A DNA stretch of 39,623 nucleotides from Gloeopeniophorella convolvens (Eukaryota > Basidiomycota > Agaricomycetes > Russulales): contig WTXD01000120.1 of the NCBI GenBank assembly GCA_022496205.1, positions 1 through 39,623 of the forward strand, read 5' to 3'. The notes under the pieces are model-generated. The model was not told the origin of the DNA. It did no database searches and was given only the letters and a program-made list of their open reading frames with translations. Below, in pieces: positions 23,101 to 34,660 of the stretch (position 1 is the first letter of the stretch; each line of letters starts with the position of its first letter). The position numbers were made by a program, and so were the translations under genes.

Positions 23101-24881
23101 CTCAGGGCCTCCAGCTGACACTTTTCTGCGTTGGAATGACCCTGTATTGGCTCTGATAACTTAACCCGATTGTGAGCTCTCTAAAAAGCGAGACGAGTGC
23201 CTCTCCGGGGCCCGGGCCGCCTCGCCCCCACGTCCAAATTTGAAAGAGCTCTTGCCACACGGTTGCACTTTGGTTGCGCTGCTTCAACCGTGTGGACTCA
23301 ATCTCAAGAACTCCGAGAGCCTTGAATTCATCTCAAAGGGATCTGAAAACTGCAGAGTTCCTACTTCGAAGTTCATCGAGTCATCTACTGAATCGTCGTC
23401 TCATGCAGCCTTCCCACGTCGATTCCACGCCGCGGCGAGAAATCATAAACGGCAGCTCAAATCCCATTTCACAGAACCTTCGAGACCTCACTCCGCTCAT
23501 TTCTTCCCGATGTGAGTAGCTGTTTGACGCCGCGGGTTAACGCAACACAGATCCGCGACTTACTATCACCGCTTCCAGATCCATTGTCAGTTCGTCTTAG
23601 GTATGAAGATGATTAATATTCATCACTGAGATCGCTGAGCCGGCCGAACCCGTTTTCCGTCTTCACAGCGGTTTCTCTCAGGCCACTTCTACTCTCGGCG
23701 AGACACAGCCTCCAGGGAATGTTGTCGCAGACTGTACCCTAGTCTTTGCTCCCGCAGTATTCACCTAACACGTCTTCGCAGAACATCCTTCATCAACGAT
23801 GCGGCGGGTCGCGGGAGCGCCTCGGACGTCAGAGCCGAGACAATGGCGTGGTTTGCTTCTCCCTCTTCTTTGCGTCACTTTCGATCCCTGATAGACCACG
23901 GGCATCAGGCTCGACCTTCATGACTCCGGCGCACTAGAACTCGAAGCTGCGGCGTGGGCGAATCGGTCGACCGCGGGCATAACAGGGCTTGAGACGCAGC
24001 CGGGAGTTCGACATGGGGAGTCGCTTATAGCGTCTTGACGGTGCCCGGGCCTTCTGAGCATGGTAGGTATCTCAAAGTCGTGAGAATTTTTTGCTCTTCG
24101 TCTTATGGCGTGTCTCCGAGCTCACTCAGTAGTAGACCGTCCATAGACCCTTCGTCTCATGTCAAGCGCCAGGATGCCGCTCTACTCACACACGACGTAA
24201 AACTGTTTCCCCGACTTTCCTCCGTAGTTGTTGAACAATACAATTGACCGTAGTGACATTCGCATAGAGTCGCAGCCAACTCTTCTACCCGGTCCGCACC
24301 GCGTACTCGTTCCCTCCGGTTTCACGATCTCACGCGGCCGCTCAGGACATGATAGATCTCCGCATATGACACCTATAATTACTTTGATGCGGAGCACATT
24401 GCAATCATCCACCGACACTTGTCCGATAACTTAAGCGCCCAGGCAGCAGGCAGTGCGCTTAGATTCGGAGGTTGAGCGTGTCACCCGGCCACTGCCGTTC
24501 GCGTCACTGTGTGGCATCAGACATCGACGAGTCGAGACTTGCGATCGAGTCCTCGCATCGTCGCGCTAAAGCGACAGTGCCCGCATGACCCGCATGGCTC
24601 TGTGATATTGGTACATCCAGCGCCCGATCGTGAGCCGGCAGGAAATGGATCTGAGCGCACTGCTGACACACATCTACATTGTTTCAGCTGTACTGCAGGA
24701 GCGCCAAACCCCTTGATAGGGCGGCTCATAGAATCTTATCAGATAACGACCCCCCAGCGCCTCCACTGAGCGCGCTCCAACATCACGTACCTTTATAACG
24801 TGGCATGGAGGAAACTGGCAGACAATGGGGAATCGAACGACTATATATAACTTTTGGAGTCAGCTGTGCTGAAGCGGGAAT
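20168..24881. other. Long intergenic region between lac1 and the duplicated laccase units
   Basis: About 4.7 kb without a gene I can support. The longest frame is 182 codons on the minus strand (21120-20572). It contains a Gly-rich stretch (DDGGGSGGGAWW) and resembles nothing I know; it also lacks a convincing start context and splice structure. The proximal part must hold the lac1 promoter. No repeat shared with the duplicated units was noticed. Confidence 0.5.
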
Positions 24882-25155
24882 CTTCTGAAACGCATCACAG
24901 CAGACAGAGGCAGCTGCGCGTCGGCTTCGGTTGACCTCGGCATGCGATCTAGTCGGATAGTGTTCTTGCCCGACCACAGGACATCACGTAAAAAGACCTA
25001 TGCAGAGCGCTGTATTGGGATAATTTACACAGGCTTTTCCACAGAGATACCAATATCTTAACGAGCCAGAAGGGTACGGAACCAGGAGAGAGCGACATTC
25101 CACAAAACAGACCACGAAGTCCAATGGTGAGATGTTTGTATCGGATTTGTATCGT

Positions 25156-27667
25156 TCACAAGTGGCCAGTCACGCTGACGAAAGTATTATATGCAGGGCA
25201 GAGGGCTTCCCAAGCAACTGCGTGACTTCTTCAATTTCGCTGGCCGACAAAAAAGATAATTGAAGGCGCTCACCACTTGGAATATCCTGAGTCGGTACGT
25301 CCGGGACGTCCTCAGCCATGACGACCGCGAAACCGCTAGGATCGATATCAGCGCCAAAGTCAAGAAATGAATCTCCGACGTACGCGTTCAAGTGCCAATC
25401 GATGTGGCAATGGAGGAACCATGGGCCAGGGTTATTGGTGAAGAAGCGGATGGTGACATTGTCGCCTGCGCCACCGATGCTCACGACATCACGAAGGACT
25501 GGGTCATCCCAGTTGTAGGAAGAATTACCAGCGCTCCGAACCACATAGAAGGAGTGCTGATAGGGCGTCAGAATGTTTGCGTGACCTACAGAGGTCGAAC
25601 AAGACTACTTACGCCGTGCAAGTGGATGGGATGCTATCGTTCACACCGTCAGTATATTCTGGTGAAACGATACCGACTTGCACTCACCGGTCCGGCAATG
25701 ACCAGAGCAGGTATGGTAAGCTCTACGCTCTTGTTTGGTTCCAGAGCATAGATACTTCCGGCAGGGACAAGGTCCGAGGCATTTTTTGCGCCGCTCAGTA
25801 TCTGGAGCAAAACAGGGACGCTCGGAGGGTCAAAGGATACATCGTTGACGGTGAATTGAGCGCCGCTCTAAGTGCATGTGAGCGAAACACTTTATTGATA
25901 AAGCAGTAGACCCACGACAGCGATCGCAAGATTGATGTTGATGTCCGCGCCTCCAGGGGTGGGATTACCAGGCTAGATAGACACCATCAGCGGGGCACTC
26001 AAACGAGGGAACATGAACTGGGCATACAACGGGGCTGGACGTGAGCGGCTGGTTGTGAAAGCAAGCATGAGCTTGGGTAGCCGAATTATGTGATCACATG
26101 TACACACATGCAGATTCGTCTCAACGAGCGGCAGCTGGCTGACTGGAATGTTGGTAGTTGGATCAGTGGTGGGATTCGCACGGGGCGCCCCTTGGTAGCG
26201 GAGGACCGCCAAGTTGGTCAAGCCAGTGTAACCCTGGCCCGGAGGTAAAGAGCGAACCCCTGCTTGCGTGAGACTCTGGGGTCGAGCATCCACGTGGGAG
26301 ACGTACAATAGTTATCGACAGGCTGGTCAGCGTTGAGCTGCGCGATAGAATGAGCCGTCCGGGTTAATAGAATCACGTTCCTACTCGACTTACGACGAAA
26401 GAATACCGTTGACCTGACGTGGATAAACAGTGGGTCGGCTGGATATAACTGAAGAGAAACCACTCACCAACGAAGATCTGGATGGAATCGACCACAAGGG
26501 GCTGTACGTTGTTTCCTTCAACCTCTATGATGGTCATCTGGTGACCATCAATGGAGAAGGTGAAGTTCGGGTCGCAGGAAATAGACACCAGACGGAATCG
26601 GTAACTTTGAAGAGGATATGTCAGATTTTGCCTTTGTGACAGGCGAACAGATGACCAACCGTTTTCCGGCGGTGACATTGATAATGGCAAGGTCGATATC
26701 GGGTCCTCCAGAATAGCGGCCCTTTCCATTGATCAAGGTGGAGTTGAACACCCTGGAAACCGTCTTAACGAGAAATAAATGGGGTACGTATTATTTGACT
26801 CACGGGATCGCAGGTGCGTTGGTAGAAAGGAAGTGATACCTTTAAAGAGGTTGTCTTAGGGAAGAGTAAACAAAATTACACTCAGAATCTTACCAGTCTG
26901 CCAGTGTGATCACAGTAGACTCTGCTGAGGGTCTCGAATCGATGATAATATGCAGAGTCGAGTGCTCATACCATCGTCCACATCGTACAAGTCAGCTTGA
27001 GGATCGTCCGGGTCATAAATGACCAGAGCACCGCGTAGACCATCGCAATACTGGTTCCTGTAGTGGCTGTGATACCAGTATGTTCCCTAATTATGCAGTG
27101 AGTTTGGTTGTCATCCTCTCTGTTAAGGACCCCATACAGCTTGCCCAATTGCCTTGAAATCATAGAGGAAGCTGTTGATCGGTATGATCGGGCACTGGGT
27201 AACGGAGACGACTCCATCAACGTAGTTAGTGTGCTGTTGGAAAAGTCCATGCCAATGCTACAGGGGATCGTGAGCGGTCGTGACATATGAGCTTAGGGAG
27301 GACCATACGATGCTGGTGCCAAGGTCCAGAGAAGTGTCTGTCAATGAATTTATTACATTGATCGAGAATTGTCCGCCCTGAATGAATTAGAGTTAAGAGG
27401 ATGTTGTGGAGGAGGGTTTCCACCAGACGCTGCACCTTCGTTCCTTGAATCACTGGCCCGGGGAAGGTGCCGCCGGCAAGTACGGCGCTGTGATATACAG
27501 TAAGAGCCTGGACTTAAATAGAGGTATAGACCGACATACGAGCGAGTGAAGCCATCAGGAGCGATGTTTCTATTAGAGACCGTCAGGCTAGCGATGGGAC
27601 CTATCGCAGCGAATCCACGCCCCGAGATGGCGGCAAGAAGGAAGACGAGCGACCGAAGCTGATACAT
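25156..27667 (-). CDS. Laccase (multicopper oxidase) Lac2
   Basis: Secreted blue copper oxidase with a complete frame. Nineteen exons: 27667-27540, 27487-27436, 27377-27309, 27257-27138, 27086-26972, 26921-26894, 26839-26804, 26752-26660, 26604-26468, 26413-26394, 26337-26307, 26259-26108, 26049-26029, 25972-25916, 25867-25688, 25633-25613, 25556-25384, 25335-25274 and 25217-25156. They sum to 519 codons (518 residues). Signal peptide [20 protein letters not shown]. Copper motifs: [41 protein letters not shown] (an intron splits it) and [15 protein letters not shown]. The T1 axial residue is Phe. The usual DGPAF after the first motif reads DGVVS. Two introns, at ADW|Y and HLHG|H, are absent from lac1. 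It is a close paralogue of lac3 by segmental duplication. Confidence 0.95.
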
Positions 27668-27727
27668 TCGAAAGCAGAGGCTTGAGAGGAAGTGGGTGTC
27701 CTTTAACCTCACGATGAAATGTGAGTC

Positions 27728-27735
27728 CTTTTATA
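27728..27735 (-). promoter_or_regulatory. TATA box of lac2
   Basis: TATAAAAG on the minus strand, 61-68 bases before the ATG at 27667. The same element occurs at the matching place before lac3. Confidence 0.65.
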
Positions 27736-30700
27736 CTGAATGGCAGGCAGGCGTACCAGGTTGCCGGGGTTCTGACACTGATGTAATGACCAAACTGTAC
27801 GAGACGGGCTGCAAAGCTCGGCAGAGTTCCCATAGGTAAACATGGTAGTACAAGCTTAGAGGCACTGCTAAATCAAGAGATGGACAGTATACCGGTACGA
27901 ATACAAAATCACTGAGTTCCGAGTCAGTCAGATTTGCCTCAGAAGTGTACATGTGGTGCTATCATTGCGAGCACCGGGAGCTGGGCGGCGGAAGAGCGCT
28001 CTTGGACGACAGCCCTAGAGCCGGTTCGACGACTGTTCGAGGTAAGACCCAACCTACATCCCCGCCTTCCCATACCATGGAGCGCATCGAGTGAAGATGT
28101 CGCCTGAGTGGTCGCGGAGCTTCGATACTAGAAGGCTCCTTGTGTCCCAGAGTCAACCTTCAGATGCGGTGGCAATCGACGACCGCACAGGGGAGAGATC
28201 CAATACTGCTGGCTCGAAGCAGCGCGAACGCGGAAAGCATAATTTCCTAATACCATGAGGCCGACAGTCGCGACGGTGAAGATTTGGTGAAGATTGAGCG
28301 TGAGAAGTTCAGGTCAAGGAGAGACCCCGGTTCTGTTCGTCATCCGGAGCCGTTGGGACCGGCCGAAGTGCGATTGGTCAGCGGCCCAACGCGGCGTTTG
28401 TCGGAGGATCATTCCGGTTCTCATCGCTGCCTCATTGTCCAAGCCTACTGAATAAACCTCCCCCTTCTTGAAGCCGTACTACGTCTGGCCTGCGAGTCCC
28501 TGCGCTGGGTTCTACCCGGCGTACTCTTTCCCAGGCACGATACGCCCCCTCTTCTGGCCGCCTTTCAAGGTCGTCCTCTTCCATTCTTCATTCACGGAAC
28601 TCCTCGGCGGTCATGACTCGCATTTAGTTCATGCAGAGCCGATGAGCCTTGCTACTACGACAAAGTCGTGCGTGTTTCTGGTTGCGCTGCAAGGCCCGTC
28701 ATCGCGTGGTGCGCATTGGCGCCTCTTCGGCTACCGGTAGACCGGGTGGAAGCTAGCTCTATTGCCTCAGCATGAATACACCGATTGCCGTATACGCTGC
28801 GTCCGTCTCCAGTGCAATGGGATACCACCCTTTGGGCGCCGCTATTACCTGCTAGATCAGTGCCCATCCCGCCTATCCATGCTGGAACACTGCTCGTAGT
28901 ATGGTACCCCGTGAGTTCAACGAGTCCTCTTCTGTGCCTCCAAACAGCGGCAGACTCAATCCTATCTCGGAGCTCTACTTTTCCCGGTGAATGCAGACGT
29001 CAACGGAGTCCCCTGAGGCCTCACCCCGGCAGACGAATCTAGCAACAATAGCTGTGTACTTCCAAAGCGTTCCCATCCCCAACCCCTGGCACCGTTTATC
29101 TGGCGACACTAGGTCCAATCTCAGCCACAGTGCTAAAACGGCAAGTGTTTGCGTTTGTAATTCATTAACACTGACTCTCCTCGTGCTGATCGAGCAGGTG
29201 GCAACCTATATTCCGTTCACCATCTTCAACCATTCCTCGCAGTCATATGGATCATTTCTTCGACGTAAACAAGCCCGATCACATCGGTCCTATTGCTTAT
29301 ACTCAGGACGACCCTCCCCCTCTGTACTATGCAGACATCTCGTACGAGAGCCGACCCTGTGCTGATTCTACCGTAGGGAAAGACTTATCCACACGTTAAC
29401 TACTACAAGGCAGACCATCGAAAGGAACACCGGCTAAACGTGCTATCACGATCTCGGCCGAAGGGCAAAGCCATAGCCTAAGTACCTCCACATCAGTCAG
29501 CTTGATCCTCCGTAGGAACAGGTGATCACTAGCACTTGTTGGCGCTTTGACACCTGTGTAACTCCGCGATGTCTGGGAGCGTTGCGAGGGCCGCGAGCAT
29601 GAGGCCCGACGCCACCAACGCTCGGTATCTCTCCATCTTCTAATTCTATTATGGGTGCCTTCTCGCGCGTTTCTGGGCTACGACACACTATGCCAACTTA
29701 GCACGCCCGGGACCTGAGCAGGGAATTCAACTCATAATAGGCACAAGAGTCAAAGTGAGTAAGTGTCTAGCTTGGAAATGAGATGCTGGGAGGACTCCAA
29801 GTTCGGCCCATCTTTTGTCCATCTCCAAATTCTGGCAGTCCCACTGGAACAGATAAGGTGACGTGCGGCCGTGTGGGGGTTCCCCGTAGAAGTGGATGTC
29901 CGCCTCTGCATACTCACTAGCTACGGATCACTGTTCAGCGCCCGACATCTCAACTAACGCTGACGTATTGCATGGAATGGGTTTTCAAAGCGTCGAAATA
30001 ACCACCATTGGATGAGTGAGGCTGTTGCCGACAGCCCATGTTCTCGTGAGTATATGCCTTATACAATACCAACCACGCATAGACATCCCCGACTGAACCT
30101 TTCTACTGATGCGGACTAAGCACGTATTTACGATGACCCGGCGCACCATGCTCAGAATTTGCCTCGCATGTGCCTGATGTGTATGTCACAATAATCAACA
30201 GACTTTAGTTCTAAGGGGTGCCGGACTTCCTGGTGCGATTGTCGTTGCGGTAACGTGGCTACGACCATGTACGATCATGTGCTGGTGCCTGATGCGCAGT
30301 GCCACCTTTGAACTGCGCGGCCCCTTCTCCCAGTCCCCACCCACTCGCATCGGCAGACAACGCTGCTCACGGACTTTTCTCTAGCGCCGCTGAGGCAAAT
30401 GCTTTTTACGGATTGGTGACGTACGGGGAACAGGCCGATCGTGATTTCTCATGGCTATAGGCCGGCGGAGCAGCCCCGAATGGCCGTCATGTTGCTCTCA
30501 TGCTCGTCAGGCTAACTTGCGGAATGGCAGCAACCTTTTCAATGCCGGTGGGAACGCTTTTCGGTCAGGCAATCCAGGCACCCCGCTCGGGAGGCCAATG
30601 CGGGAGTCGCGGGAGTGCACGGTAGCCCTTGGAGCCGACAACGTGGCGCTCGACGATGAGTAGCTGCCGGCTTCATGCGACCTGCGTCGACCCGAGTGCC

Positions 30701-31251
30701 TTGTTCAGGATGCAGCAAGCCCGTGTTCTGCACGTCCACTCGCATGGGACAGGCATGTGCAGCGGTGCTTGTGCGGCGCCGACACTAATTGGTGACGGTA
30801 CGCTCCACGACGAGCAGGTTGTCTATCCCTGTCCAAGCCGACGTGTTTGACTTGCTCAAGACAAGTTAGACTCGGACGTCGACCTCAATACGCCTTCCAC
30901 GAAATCCCTCTCCCAGGTATGCGGAATCTGATCGCGTTTCGCAGCACCGGGAGAGAATCATCTCTTGAGGTGATAGTTGTATATTCCCATGCTAATTCGG
31001 CGTGCGCAGTGCATGCCAGGTGCCTTTGTTGGGCGAGCATACCGGTGCAAAGCAACGCCGAGTCACTATCTAGGCTCCTCTTTCAAAGTCTAGCAGTCTA
31101 GCCTTGCGGAAATGTCGGTTCCGAGCAAGTAAGTAAGCCCATCAGTCAAATCTAACGGCTCACTGATGGTTTTTGTCTTCTGCTTCCGATTCCTTGTCCT
31201 TGCAAAATGCCGCTGGGTGAATCGCTATCCAGATGGTTTGGTAACACACGG
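27736..31251. other. Non-coding upstream part of duplication unit 1
   Basis: About 3.5 kb upstream of lac2, copied at 34661-38220. It contains an inverted CCAAT (ATTGG at 28373-28377) inside a block kept in both units (GTGCGATTGGTCAGCGG). A 51-codon frame at 29247-29402 (starting MDHFFDVNK) has an in-frame counterpart in unit 2, but its differences are mostly amino-acid changing, so I do not call it a gene. No transposon proteins are seen. Confidence 0.5.
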
Positions 31252-31376
31252 TTTCACACTGTTGTTGGAATCGAGCGTTCGTATTCTTCTTGTTTACTTC
31301 GTATTCGTTTCGTGGCGCGCGCGTACGGACAAACGGCGCGCGCGCAGTCTGCTTTCGTTATCACGTTACTTTACGA

Positions 31377-31395
31377 CCCGGGCCGGCGGCCCGGG
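31377..31395. repeat. GC-only hairpin
   Basis: CCCGGGCC (31377-31384) and GGCCCGGG (31388-31395) are perfect inverted copies around GGC. Confidence 0.7.
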
Positions 31396-31511
31396 GTTAT
31401 GACTCGCACAACCGAGGTCGCACTGCGAGCCTCGTACCTTTAATCCCGATGGACCAATCCGGTTGGTACTGTACAGTTAAGTCCGCGGGGGGTCAAGCCA
31501 CCCTAATAACC

Positions 31512-31532
31512 ACGGGGGTATGATACCCCCGT
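31512..31532. repeat. Perfect 21-base palindrome with 10-bp arms
   Basis: ACGGGGGTAT and ATACCCCCGT flank a single G. It lies in the spacer between the duplicated laccase units and would form a strong hairpin. Confidence 0.8.
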
Positions 31533-32079
31533 ATTTATTCTCCAACTGGCACCCTGTGCCACTTCCCCAGCTCACCATGCAAAATTTGGGTGTGAAACGG
31601 GGACGGTATATATGTTGGTATCTCGACTTGATCTCGACGTTGTAACCTATAGTCTGAATGAAATATCCACATATTGTGTCTATCAAGCACTATCAAGGGG
31701 GCAGGAAGAATGATACAGCCAGATGATTTGACATGGGTGATAATAGAGGCTTGATAACCACAAGACACCAACTGCAAGATATAGATAAACCAGCGTCGCG
31801 CTAGGTCTTCTGAATCGCATCATAACGGACAGAGGCAGCCGCGCGTCGACTTCGGTTGACTTCGGCATGCGGTTTAGCCGAATATCTATCTTGTCCGACC
31901 ACAGGACATCACGTAAAAAGACCTATGCAGAGCACTGTATTGGAATAATTTACACAGGCCTTTCCGCCAGAGATACCAATATTTTAATGAACCAGAAGGG
32001 CACGGAACCAGGAGAGCGACATTCCACAAAACAGGTCAAGAAGTCCAATGAAAGAAGGTTTGTATCGCATTTGTATGAT

Positions 32080-34592
32080 TCACAGATGGCCAGTCGTATT
32101 GACGAAAGTGTTGTATGTAGGGCAGAGGTCATTCCAGGCGTCTGCGTTATTTCTTCAATTTCGCTGGCCGATACAAAGGATAATTGGGAGTGCTCACCAC
32201 TCGTGATATCCTGAGTCGGTACGTCTGGAACGTCCTCAGCCATGACAACCGCGAGACCGCTGGGCCGATGTCAGCACGAAAGTAAAGAAACGACTCGCTA
32301 ACGTACGCGTTCAAGTGCCAGTCGATGTGGCAATGGAGGAACCACGGGCCAGGGTTGTCGGTGAAGAAGCGGATGGTGACGAGGTCGCCCGTGCCACCGA
32401 TGCTCACAACATCACGAAGGACTGGGTTATCCCAGTTGTAGGAAGAATTACCAGCGCTCCGAACCACATAGAAGGTGTGCTAGTAGAGCGTCAGAACGTT
32501 CGTGTGACCTACGGAGGTCGAACGGGACTACTTACGCCGTGCAAGTGGATGGGATGCTATCGTCCACGCGGTTAGTACAGTCTGGGGCACCCATACTGAC
32601 TTGCACTCACCGGCCCAGCAATGGCCAGAGCGGGTATGGTAAGCTCCACGCTCTTGTTTGGTTCCAGAGCGTAGAGACTTCCGGCAGGGACAAGGTCCGA
32701 GGCGTTTTTTGCTCCGCTCAAGATCTGGAGCAAAACAGGGACGCTCGGAGGGTCGAAGGCCACATCGTTGACGGTGAATTGGGCGCCACTCTGGATGCAT
32801 GTGAGGGAAAGTTATTATTGACAAAGCGAAACTCACGATAGCAATCGCAAGATTGATGTTGATGTCCGCGCCTCCAGGGGTGGGATTACCAGGCTGGATA
32901 TACGCGGTCAACGAGGCACTCGGACGGGGGCGCATAAACCGAACTTACAACGGGGCTGGCTGTGAGCGGCTGATCGTTAAAGTACGCATGAGCTCGGGTA
33001 ACCGAGTTGGGTGATCACATGTACGCACATGCAGATTCGTCTCGACGAGTGGCAGCTGGCTGACCGGAATGTTGGTGGTTGGATCGGTGGTAGGGTTCGC
33101 ACTGGGCGCCCCATCATAGCGGAGGACCGCCAAGTTGATCAAGCCAGTGTAGCCCTGGCCCGGAGGCAAAGAGCGGACCCCTGCTTGCGTAAGACTCTGG
33201 GATCGGAGCGTCCGTATGGATGAGACGTACAATAGTTATCGACGGGCTGGTTTGCATTGAGCTGCGGTAGAATGAGCCATCCGAGCTAATAGAACTACGT
33301 CGTTACTCGACTTACGACGAAGGAATACCGTTGAGCTGACGTGGATAAATCTTGAGTCGGCTGGATATGACACTAGATAAGTCACTCACCAGCGAAGATC
33401 TGAATGGAGTCAACCACGAGGGGCTGCACGTTAGTCCCATCAACCTCTATGATGGTCAACTGGTGACCGTCGATGGAAAAGGTGAAGTTCGGGTCGCAGG
33501 AAATAGACACCAGACGGAATCGGTAACTTGGGAGGGGCGTCAATTCTTGCCTTTGTGACAGCCGAACAGATAACCAACCGTTTTCCGGCGGTGACGTTAA
33601 TAATGGCAAGGTCGACACTATCAGGTCCTCCAGGATAGCGGCCCTTTCCATTGATCAAGGTGGAATTGAACGCCCTTGGAAACATCTCAGCGAAGAAAGG
33701 AAGGAACACGCATGATTTGACTCACGGGACTGCGGGTGCGTTGGTAGAAAGGTAGTGATACCTTGAAAAGAGGCTGTCTTAAGGCAGAGTGGAGGAAATT
33801 ACGCTCAAAACCTTACCAGTCCGCCAGTGTGATAATGGTAGACTCTGCCGAAGGTTTCAAATTGATGACAATATACAGAGTCGAGTGCTCATACCATCGT
33901 CCACATCGTATAAGCCAGCTTGAGGATCGTCCGGGTCATAAATGACCAGAGCACCGCGTAGACCATCGCAATACTGGTTCCTGTAGTGGCTGTGATACCA
34001 GTATGTTCCCTAATTATGCAGTGAGTATGGTTATCGCTTTCTTTGTTTAAGACCCCATACAGCTTGATTGTTTGCATTGAAATCATAGAGGAAGCTGTTA
34101 TTTGGAACGATCGGGCACTGGGTAACGGAGACGGCTCCATCAACATAGTTAGTGTGCTGTTGGAAAAGCCCATGCCAATGCTACAGTGGCTCGTGAGCGG
34201 TCGTGACATGTGAATTTAGGGAGGACCATACGATGCTGGTGCCAAGGTCCAGAGAAGTGTCTGTCAGCGAGTTTATCACGTTGATCGAGAATTGTCCGCC
34301 CTGAATGAATTAAAGTTAAGAAGATGTCGTGGAGGAGGGTTTCCACCAGGCGCTGTACCTTCGTTCCTTGGATGACTGGCCCGGGAAAGGTGCCGCCGGC
34401 AAGTACGGCGCTGTGATATACGGTAAGAGCCTAGACTTCAATGAGAATGTATGGGCCGACATACGAGCGAGTGAAGCCATCAGGAGAGATGTTGCTGTTA
34501 GAGATAGTCAGGTCAGCGCTAGGACCTATCGCGGCGAGTCCACGCCCCGAGATGGCGGCAAGAAGGAGGACGAGCGACCGAAGCTGATACAT
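32080..34592 (-). CDS. Laccase (multicopper oxidase) Lac3
   Basis: Secreted blue copper oxidase and duplicate of lac2. Nineteen exons: 34592-34465, 34410-34359, 34300-34232, 34180-34061, 34009-33895, 33844-33817, 33761-33726, 33674-33579, 33526-33390, 33335-33316, 33261-33231, 33180-33029, 32969-32949, 32893-32837, 32790-32611, 32556-32536, 32479-32307, 32259-32198 and 32141-32080. They sum to 520 codons (519 residues) with no internal stop. Signal peptide [20 protein letters not shown]. Copper motifs: [38 protein letters not shown] and [15 protein letters not shown]. The T1 axial residue is Leu (CTC) where lac1 and lac2 have Phe (TTC), which predicts a lower redox potential. The usual GQRYSF reads AQRYSF because the exon 8/9 junction gives GCT. 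The TATA box is conserved. Confidence 0.95.
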
Positions 34593-34652
34593 TCGAATGA
34601 AGCGGGGTGAGAGGAAGTGGGTGTCCTGTAGCCTCTCGATGAGATGTGAGTC

Positions 34653-34660
34653 TCTTTATA
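34653..34660 (-). promoter_or_regulatory. TATA box of lac3
   Basis: TATAAAGA on the minus strand, 61-68 bases before the ATG at 34592, at the same place as in lac2. Confidence 0.65.

Larger units (their letters stand above)
24882..31251. repeat. Tandem segmental duplication, unit 1 (contains lac2)
   Basis: About 6.37 kb that aligns in direct orientation with 31806-38220. Similarity starts at TCTTCTGAAACGCATCA (24882), compared with TCTTCTGAATCGCATCA (31806). It runs through the 3' flank, all exons and introns of the laccase, and some 3.6 kb upstream, and ends at GGTAACACAC (near 31251), compared with AGTAACACAC (near 38220). By eye most stretches are close to nine bases in ten identical, with scattered small indels. 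The unrelated sequence on either side fixes the ends to within about 10 bases. Confidence 0.85.
31252..31805. other. Spacer between the two duplication units
   Basis: About 554 bases with no counterpart in either flank that I could find. It is compositionally odd: two GCGCGCGC runs near 31316-31345, an 8-bp stem hairpin at 31377-31395 and a perfect 21-base palindrome at 31512-31532. No gene is seen. It may be an inserted element or the remnant of the duplication junction. Confidence 0.55.

Noticed and set aside
29247..29402. A 51-codon frame (MDHFFDVNK...) with an in-frame counterpart at 36185-36334
   Set aside because: The frame is kept in both duplication units, but unit 2 lacks the ATG (GTG there) and most differences change amino acids. 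It looks like neutrally diverging sequence rather than a selected small protein.
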